64,000 nt of DNA from Echinimonas agarilytica (GTDB lineage Bacteria > Pseudomonadota > Gammaproteobacteria > Enterobacterales > Neiellaceae): the NCBI RefSeq assembly GCF_023703465.1, contig NZ_JAMQGP010000003.1:62001-126000 (forward strand), read 5' to 3'. Made by a program: the position numbers and the translations under genes. Below are positions 59,028-64,000 of this stretch, piece by piece. Positions within the stretch are counted from its first letter, which is position 1. Each line of letters begins with the position of its first letter. The notes under the pieces are model-generated. The model had not been told where the DNA came from. It was given only the letters and a program-made list of their open reading frames with translations, and ran no database searches.

Positions 59028-59723
59028 ATGAAAAAATTCAATTTATCAAAGGGATTTATCGCATTATTTGGCGCTAGTATGATTGCTATTGCAGGCGGTT
59101 GTGCAAACTCACAAGGCGAAATTGAATCAGAAACGGAATTTTCAGGTTACCTCGACAATTACGAAAACTTAACTGCGGTAGATGATGAACATTTCCGCTG
59201 GGTGAGCAAAAGCTACGATGCTAAAAAATACACCAAATTAGTAGTCGAGCCTGTAGAACTCTACATTGTGAACCCTGAGAAAAAAGCAGAGTTTGAAGAA
59301 AATCCAAAAGTTGTTGCGGTCACCCAAAAGGTGCTTGCAGAATTAACGGATGAATTGAAAAAAGAGCTTAGCAAAACCTATGAGATTGTAGATACAGCTG
59401 GGCCCGATACACTAGTATTTGCCTCGGCTCTCACCAGCAGCTCGTCACAACCTTTAGGAATGACAGGTTGGGAAGTGATGCCAATTGGCGCTGTTGTCGG
59501 CAGTACTATGGCATTGACGGGTAACCGTGCGCGCGTCGTTCAGCTAGTTTGGGAAGGTAAAATCTCAGATGGAGCATCAGGTGAACTTGTCGTGACAGGC
59601 ATCAAAAAAGGTATTGCAGATCAAGAAGAGAAAGAAGAAGTGACGTTGGATGACTTCATGATCATCGTCAAAGAGTTTGCGAAAGAAACCGGTGCGTCAG
59701 CAGCGAACCTATTGTCGAAATAA
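59028..59723 (+). CDS. DUF3313-type lipoprotein
   Basis: A 231-residue protein with a lipoprotein signal (MKKFNLSKGFIALFGASMIAIAGGC; the conserved Cys is about residue 25) and a domain like DUF3313 (WVSKSYDAKKYTKLVVEPVELY, VMPIGAVVGSTMALTGNRARV). A terminator follows. It resembles the gene at 60948 in layout. Function unknown; members of this family are outer-membrane lipoproteins. Confidence 0.7.
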   Translation: MKKFNLSKGFIALFGASMIAIAGGCANSQGEIESETEFSGYLDNYENLTAVDDEHFRWVSKSYDAKKYTKLVVEPVELYIVNPEKKAEFEENPKVVAVTQKVLAELTDELKKELSKTYEIVDTAGPDTLVFASALTSSSSQPLGMTGWEVMPIGAVVGSTMALTGNRARVVQLVWEGKISDGASGELVVTGIKKGIADQEEKEEVTLDDFMIIVKEFAKETGASAANLLSK

Positions 59724-59776
59724 ATAGAACGACATAATGCCTTGGTTAACACCGAAGTAATATGAAGTTGTTTCAA

Positions 59777-59807
59777 TAAAAAAGGCTGCAATGTGCAGCC
59801 TTTTTTA
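59777..59807. terminator. Bidirectional terminator
   Basis: AAAAAAGGCTGC and GCAGCCTTTTTT stem with a short loop between the convergent DUF3313 and cyclophilin genes. Confidence 0.9.
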
Positions 59808-59822
59808 CGTCAAGATTTAAAA

Positions 59823-60620
59823 TTAACGAAGCCTTTTTCGAAACCCTAACAAGGCTAGGCCAAGCAAAGATGCAAAGCCCAAGCTTCCACCTCCACCACC
59901 GCCTGAACTACTGCCGCCATCATCGGGATCTGTAGGCGTGGGAGGTTCATATGTTGATAAAGGCGGCATTAAATCCAAATGGGTGTCTGTGTTTGGATCG
60001 GTGACCGTAATCGATTCAATGATCACGTAGTGTTGGTCGGTGAGATCCGTATCAACATCTGGATCGTTTCTTAAAGGCAATTCGGCCAACACACCTCCTG
60101 CGTTATAGACCGGCAATCCTGCAATTGCGTCAACCACGTCCATACCATCACCCATGACCACACCGAACGCAGTGAATCCGCCATTTTGAGAATCTAAGTT
60201 TGCAGCATTGTTTGCGGTACTAAAGAACCACTGGCGTGTCGCGCTGTCGGGAGACGAAGCGCTTTTCGCCATGGCAATGGTGCCACGAACATTTGAAAAA
60301 ACAGGCTCATTTTCGACCGGGGCTTCACTGGGTAGTGTGGAGAGCAGTTGTGTTTCTGCATCATATCCAATACCACCACCTTGAATGACAAAGCCAGGTG
60401 AAGAGCGGTGAATAATTGATTGATCAAAGGAGTTATCCTCGTCATTCACGTAGCTCAAAAAGTTGGCAACCGTTTGAGGGGTTGAGCTATCGAAAAGGTT
60501 GACGTCAAAATCACCCATTGATGTTTTGAAGTGAACAACAGTGGCTTGAGCAAGCGGGCTAAACGCAGAAAGACTAAGAAAGGCCGATGCGAGCATCGAG
60601 CAATAATGATGTTTTGGCAT
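59823..60620 (-). CDS. Exported cyclophilin-type peptidyl-prolyl isomerase with GlyGly-CTERM tail
   Basis: A 265-residue cyclophilin with a signal peptide (residues 1-26, cut at LAQA) and a PpiA-like core (VVHFKTSMGDFDVNLFD; IIHRSSPGFVIQGGG; RQWFFSTANN with the conserved active-site residues). After a Pro/Asp-rich linker the protein ends in GGSSSGGGGGGSLGFASLLGLALLGFRKRLR-like sequence: a glycine-rich run, one hydrophobic segment and a basic tail, the layout of a GlyGly-CTERM/rhombosortase sorting signal. It would be cut and anchored or released at the surface. No rhombosortase is in the window. Confidence 0.85.
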   Translation of the reverse strand: MPKHHYCSMLASAFLSLSAFSPLAQATVVHFKTSMGDFDVNLFDSSTPQTVANFLSYVNDEDNSFDQSIIHRSSPGFVIQGGGIGYDAETQLLSTLPSEAPVENEPVFSNVRGTIAMAKSASSPDSATRQWFFSTANNAANLDSQNGGFTAFGVVMGDGMDVVDAIAGLPVYNAGGVLAELPLRNDPDVDTDLTDQHYVIIESITVTDPNTDTHLDLMPPLSTYEPPTPTDPDDGGSSSGGGGGGSLGFASLLGLALLGFRKRLR

Positions 60621-60947
60621 GATACAGCTCTATTCATCCAATTATATAAGGATGGCCATTGTATACAAAAGACAATGAAAAACTGTGCTCGAAGTTTTAA
60701 TTTTTTCACATAAGTGATGAGTATGTTGATTGGAGGTCGAACGCTATGGAGTTGAATGATAGCGCTGAAGGGGGCTTTGCTCGAGGCCATTATCAAGGAA
60801 AGGTGCAGGCCAGAGCTGAGTTTTGGATACTATTAAGTATTTAAAGTATTTATAAATATGGCAATGAGCACTTCACTAAACTACTACTATATTTACATCA
60901 GCTAGTTACATTTTGTTCTGTTAAAAAATTTTAAAAGGAATAAACCG
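60621..60947. other. Divergent intergenic region, cyclophilin / lipoprotein
   Basis: A 327-base AT-rich region between divergent genes. I saw direct repeats of AAGTATTTA near 60837 but no recognisable promoter, repeat or gene. Confidence 0.55.
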
Positions 60948-61649
60948 ATGAGTCCATTGTCTTTAGGGTTTGACGCGAAGCGCTCTCTTTTATGCCTCGT
61001 TGCCGCCGCCGCAGTTGTGATGGCCGGTTGTGCTTCAACGTCATCACCGGCACCGCAAAAAAATTCAGGCTTCTTAACTGAAACCTACTACGATAAGCTG
61101 GCTAGCGTCCAAGCTCCTGAAGATCAGGTGGTGTACAGATTTATCGCGCCAGGTTTTGATAAGTCAGCTTATCACCATGCAATTATCACCCCGGTCACTG
61201 TGTTTCCAAAACCTCAACCCACAGAGCAGATCTCTATGGAGATGATGCTGACGTTGCAAGGTAAATTAACACGATTGATTGAAGACGCCATGGCATCGGC
61301 TATTCCGATCACCAACACGTCTGCGCCGGGGGTGCTCCGCGTGGAAATGGCGATTACAGGTATTTCAATTTCCAATGAAGACTTAGCCCCTTATGAGTAT
61401 TTACCTTTTGCATTGGTGGCTGCTGGGGTAAATAGCGCTGCGGGCGGGCGCGATCAAGAGGTGAAATTATTCTTGGAAACCAAGTTAACCGATAGTGTCA
61501 GTGGCGATGTATTAGCCGTGGGGGTTCGTGAGATTTCAGGTGAAGATTTAGAAAACGTGAAGGAAAAACTTCAAGCGCAGCATTTGAACCAAGGTCTTGA
61601 AGATGCCGGTAAAGATATGGCTCGAGCGATTAAGGAAATGTTCCAGTAA
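60948..61649 (+). CDS. DUF3313-type lipoprotein
   Basis: A 233-residue lipoprotein (signal ending VVMAGC, Cys about residue 27) with a DUF3313-like domain (FIAPGFDKSAYHHAIITPVTVFP; EYLPFALVAAGVNSAAGG; DQEVKLFLETKL). It is a likely paralogue of the gene at 59028, with a similar lipobox, a central Pro/Leu segment and a final helix. AAAAGGAAT precedes the ATG. Function unknown. Confidence 0.72.
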   Translation: MSPLSLGFDAKRSLLCLVAAAAVVMAGCASTSSPAPQKNSGFLTETYYDKLASVQAPEDQVVYRFIAPGFDKSAYHHAIITPVTVFPKPQPTEQISMEMMLTLQGKLTRLIEDAMASAIPITNTSAPGVLRVEMAITGISISNEDLAPYEYLPFALVAAGVNSAAGGRDQEVKLFLETKLTDSVSGDVLAVGVREISGEDLENVKEKLQAQHLNQGLEDAGKDMARAIKEMFQ

Positions 61650-61670
61650 TCACGGCCCAAGCCTTTAAAT

Positions 61671-61707
61671 AAAAAAGCTCGGAGCTTTGAAAGCTCCGAG
61701 CTTTTTT
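61671..61707. terminator. Bidirectional terminator
   Basis: AAAAAAGCTCGGAGCTTT and AAAGCTCCGAGCTTTTTT stem between the convergent lipoprotein and hutZ genes. Strong. Confidence 0.92.
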
Positions 61708-61729
61708 GAATGAATGTGAAAAAGACAGA

Positions 61730-62257
61730 TTAAACTGCAGCTTTGCGAGGTTTGTGTCCGTCACGCAAATGATCGATGCTGTCCCCAGTGAGCGTATTTC
61801 CGGTAATAGAAAAGGCTTTCCCAAAATTCTTCACATAACGGCCGTTAAGCGGTGTTAAACGAAACAAATTAAAGTCATTGAGAGCAGCAAGCTGCTCGAT
61901 ACGTTCGCCTTGGCGCGCTGCGAGTATGGCGAGCCCAGATTCAAACTCTTCAGTTTGATGGGCAATATGTGCTGCGCTAATTTGGTAATTGACGCGCACG
62001 CGAGCAAAAATAGTATCCGCTTGCGATTCATCCTGAACGATCAGCACGGCTGCTTTGGAGTTCCGTTTTAGGTTCAAGCCATGAACAGCAATATCACTGA
62101 CCAAAATATAAAAACAGTCATCGCCAATCGCGAATGGTGCATACGACGCATAAGGATGACCGTCTTCATCCAGTGTTGATAAATTGAGAGTACGCTGAGA
62201 CTCTAAAAACTCGAGGATTTCGTTGCTAATGCGTTGTTCCGCTATTTCACTTTTCAT
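61730..62257 (-). CDS. hutZ: Haem-degrading HutZ-family protein
   Basis: A 175-residue split-barrel protein of the pyridoxamine-phosphate-oxidase superfamily, matching HutZ: SYAPFAIGDDCFYILVSDIA, QADTIFARVRVNY and RYVKNFGKAF, plus the late DHLRDGH(K) motif that in V. cholerae HutZ holds the haem-ligand region. It releases iron from haem in the cytoplasm. The start overlaps hutX by 4 bases. Confidence 0.88.
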   Translation of the reverse strand: MKSEIAEQRISNEILEFLESQRTLNLSTLDEDGHPYASYAPFAIGDDCFYILVSDIAVHGLNLKRNSKAAVLIVQDESQADTIFARVRVNYQISAAHIAHQTEEFESGLAILAARQGERIEQLAALNDFNLFRLTPLNGRYVKNFGKAFSITGNTLTGDSIDHLRDGHKPRKAAV

Positions 62258-62664
62258 GAGGGCTCCTGAATTGGCGGTGCGTATTGAGAGGCAAGCTCTT
62301 GTAATTGTCTAAAACGGAGAACTTGGGTTTGAATTAATTCGCCATTTTCTTCTCGGCCCACAAAGACTTTAAATACATTGTCTCCGTTTTTATCATTAAA
62401 CAGCAATGCCAAACTTTGTACCCCACGATGAGGTTTGTCTTGAAATCCAACGGATGCAATATTTGATGTTCGAATATGACCCTCGAAGCCTTCGCCTCCG
62501 CTACTCAAATTGAAATAGCCATGACTATAACTGCCCGATGGAAAATGACCTTTAAATTCAAATACGCTGCCTAAATGAATCACGATTGTAGTGGTTTTTC
62601 CCCACGTTGGTAACTCTTCTAACAACGGACTTACATAGGATTGATTCAGCGTTAATTCGCTCAT
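62254..62664 (-). CDS. hutX: HutX-family haem carrier
   Basis: A 136-residue cytosolic haem-handling protein matching HutX (WGKTTTIVIHLGSVFEFKGHFP; GYFNL; KVFVGREENGELIQTQ). In V. cholerae HutX passes haem to HutZ. The N-terminal part is shorter than in V. cholerae. It lies 57 bases after the receptor gene and overlaps hutZ. Confidence 0.85.
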   Translation of the reverse strand: MSELTLNQSYVSPLLEELPTWGKTTTIVIHLGSVFEFKGHFPSGSYSHGYFNLSSGGEGFEGHIRTSNIASVGFQDKPHRGVQSLALLFNDKNGDNVFKVFVGREENGELIQTQVLRFRQLQELASQYAPPIQEPS

Positions 62665-62721
62665 TCAACTCTCCTAAGACGATGGTTAAAAATAGAGGGC
62701 AAGCCCCCTTAACATTGGCGA

Positions 62722-64000
62722 TTAGAATGAATATTTCGCCGACAAGCGAACTGAACGCCCAGGTTCATAAACCTCTGACCATGCAACGCGATAGTTTTGA
62801 TCAAACGCATTGTTCAGACTTAAATCGATTTTAAGTCCTTGGGCAAACGTCGAAGGTTCCCAGCTGACATACACATCAGCTAAAGTGTAGCCATCATATT
62901 CAGTGGCTTCTGCGTCGGCTGCTGGAACTCGATCTTGCTCAGATACATGCATGACTCGAACACCGGCTTTAGTGTCGATGTCCCAAAAACCGTAGTTCAC
63001 ATCAGCAACCCACTTGTCGGCGGGAATGCCGGCCAAGTAGTCGCGTGTAACTTGGTCACCCACCACGGTGTTGCCTTTGGCATGAGTTTGACCATAGCTC
63101 AGACTGGCTGACAAAGCGCCGATACTATAGTCTGCCCCAACTTCAAACCCCTTAAGCTCGGCATCTGTCGCGTTAAGGTGAGTGGACGTGCCGGTAATGC
63201 AGTTGCACGATGGTGGAGCGCCAAAGTCATCTTCGGTGACGACGTTAAGGTAGATAAAGTCGTCTACATCATTTTTGAAGACAGTAGCGAACAGTGACAG
63301 CTGGTCCTTGCCGAATACATTCTGAAAATTCAAATCTGCCGTGAGTTCAATATTGGCTGATTTTTCAGGTTTGAGATCAGTATTTGCAACAAATACATTG
63401 TCCCACCCCGGAGCACCGTAGTTAAAGTGAGTACCTTGAATATATAATTCATAGGAGGAAGGGGCTCTAAATGCCTCGTCGTATCGCAATGTCCAGCGCA
63501 GCCAGTCAGTTGCCTTCCAGCGGATCGCGGCTGATGGTGACCATGAACTCTCGCTGTAATCAGAATCTAAGTCCGCTGATTCTGTGTCGAAGTGATCGTA
63601 GCGCAAGCCGGCTTCAACCTGCCATTGCTCATTGATAATGTGTGTGACGTTAGTAAATGCACCCCATACATTGCTCTCTGCTTCTGACGGAGGCTCTGGA
63701 CGATTGCTAGAATCAGGGTTCTCGGCACGGCTGGTGTTGACTGTGTCGCGGTAACCATCAATGCCTGCCATTACTGATGTTTTCCCTAAATCAAAGGTGT
63801 TGATGATATTAAAGCCAATGGTTTCAACATCACTTTGATCGGTGCCGCCGAACAGCGGCGTTTCTTCATTTTCTGACTTGTTGTAATAGGCTTTTGTAGT
63901 GAGGTTCAGTAGTGGAGATGTGCCAGATATCTTATAGTCGATTGCTATATGAGTATCTGTAACGTCGCGCTGAATCAGGTTTTCCGAGCCGTTTATCAGA
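62722..64000 (-). CDS. TonB-dependent receptor, 5' partial, probable haem receptor
   Basis: The last 425 or so residues of a TonB-dependent outer-membrane receptor; the open frame runs to the window end with no stop, so the plug and signal peptide are outside. The visible beta-barrel strands and the aromatic C-terminal end (LSAKYSF) are typical. Because hutX and hutZ follow in the same direction, haem is the likely ligand. A later internal ATG near 63771 is not the true start. Confidence 0.88.
   Translation of the reverse strand, partial: LINGSENLIQRDVTDTHIAIDYKISGTSPLLNLTTKAYYNKSENEETPLFGGTDQSDVETIGFNIINTFDLGKTSVMAGIDGYRDTVNTSRAENPDSSNRPEPPSEAESNVWGAFTNVTHIINEQWQVEAGLRYDHFDTESADLDSDYSESSWSPSAAIRWKATDWLRWTLRYDEAFRAPSSYELYIQGTHFNYGAPGWDNVFVANTDLKPEKSANIELTADLNFQNVFGKDQLSLFATVFKNDVDDFIYLNVVTEDDFGAPPSCNCITGTSTHLNATDAELKGFEVGADYSIGALSASLSYGQTHAKGNTVVGDQVTRDYLAGIPADKWVADVNYGFWDIDTKAGVRVMHVSEQDRVPAADAEATEYDGYTLADVYVSWEPSTFAQGLKIDLSLNNAFDQNYRVAWSEVYEPGRSVRLSAKYSF

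Overview
The window looks like the chromosome of a marine, agar-degrading gammaproteobacterium, probably Alteromonadales-like. This rests on the gene families seen (deoCABD, NupC, YgiQ, RlmJ, HtpG, HutX/HutZ), a GH117 neoagarobiose hydrolase close to the Saccharophagus enzyme as I remember it, and several GGDEF proteins. It is a protein-level impression; no rRNA or tRNA gene was found, and no phage, insertion sequence or CRISPR array was seen.

Layout. 1-6.3 kb: end of an exopolysaccharide locus (SLBB export protein, a BY-kinase-like ATPase lacking the Walker A lysine) followed by a hybrid histidine kinase and a sigma54 response regulator. 6.3-8.7 kb: a MarR repressor divergent from a small CPVC redox protein and a DUF2024 protein, then YgjV and cytidine deaminase. 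8.7-14.4 kb: nucleoside salvage (NupC, deoC-deoA-deoB-deoD). 14.5-31.2 kb: mostly core genes (gltS, a LacI-sensor/GGDEF fusion, ygiQ, an orphan crr, a Kef-type antiporter, rlmJ-like, DUF3025, an HIBCH-like hydrolase, recR, a TPR-GGDEF protein, htpG with a sigma32-like promoter, adk).

31.4-49.1 kb is a catabolic island for neoagarobiose. GH117 would split the disaccharide into 3,6-anhydro-L-galactose (AHG) and D-galactose. AHG is then predicted to pass through an aldehyde dehydrogenase, an enolase-superfamily cycloisomerase, an LgoD-like dehydrogenase plus a UxuB/UxaB-like reductase (C5 inversion), KDG kinase and KDPG aldolase. Galactose enters the Leloir pathway through galE-galT-galK. A FadR-type GntR gene sits in the middle, and copies of the palindrome TTGGTNNACCAA lie in front of the AHG transcription units and of the regulator itself, so a local regulon can be read from the sequence. 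galE has a separate GalR/LacI-type palindrome.

49.3-57 kb: a TetR/VOC pair with twin operators, then a tightly overlapping four-gene SMC-like operon (MukB/MksB-like ATPase, MksE-like, MksF-like and TOPRIM protein) that resembles Wadjet/MksBEFG plasmid-defence systems but has order B-E-F-G. 57-62 kb: exported proteins (AstE/aspartoacylase-like metalloenzyme, two DUF3313-type lipoproteins, and a cyclophilin with a GlyGly-CTERM tail). 61.7-64 kb: a haem-uptake operon (TonB receptor running off the window, hutX, hutZ).
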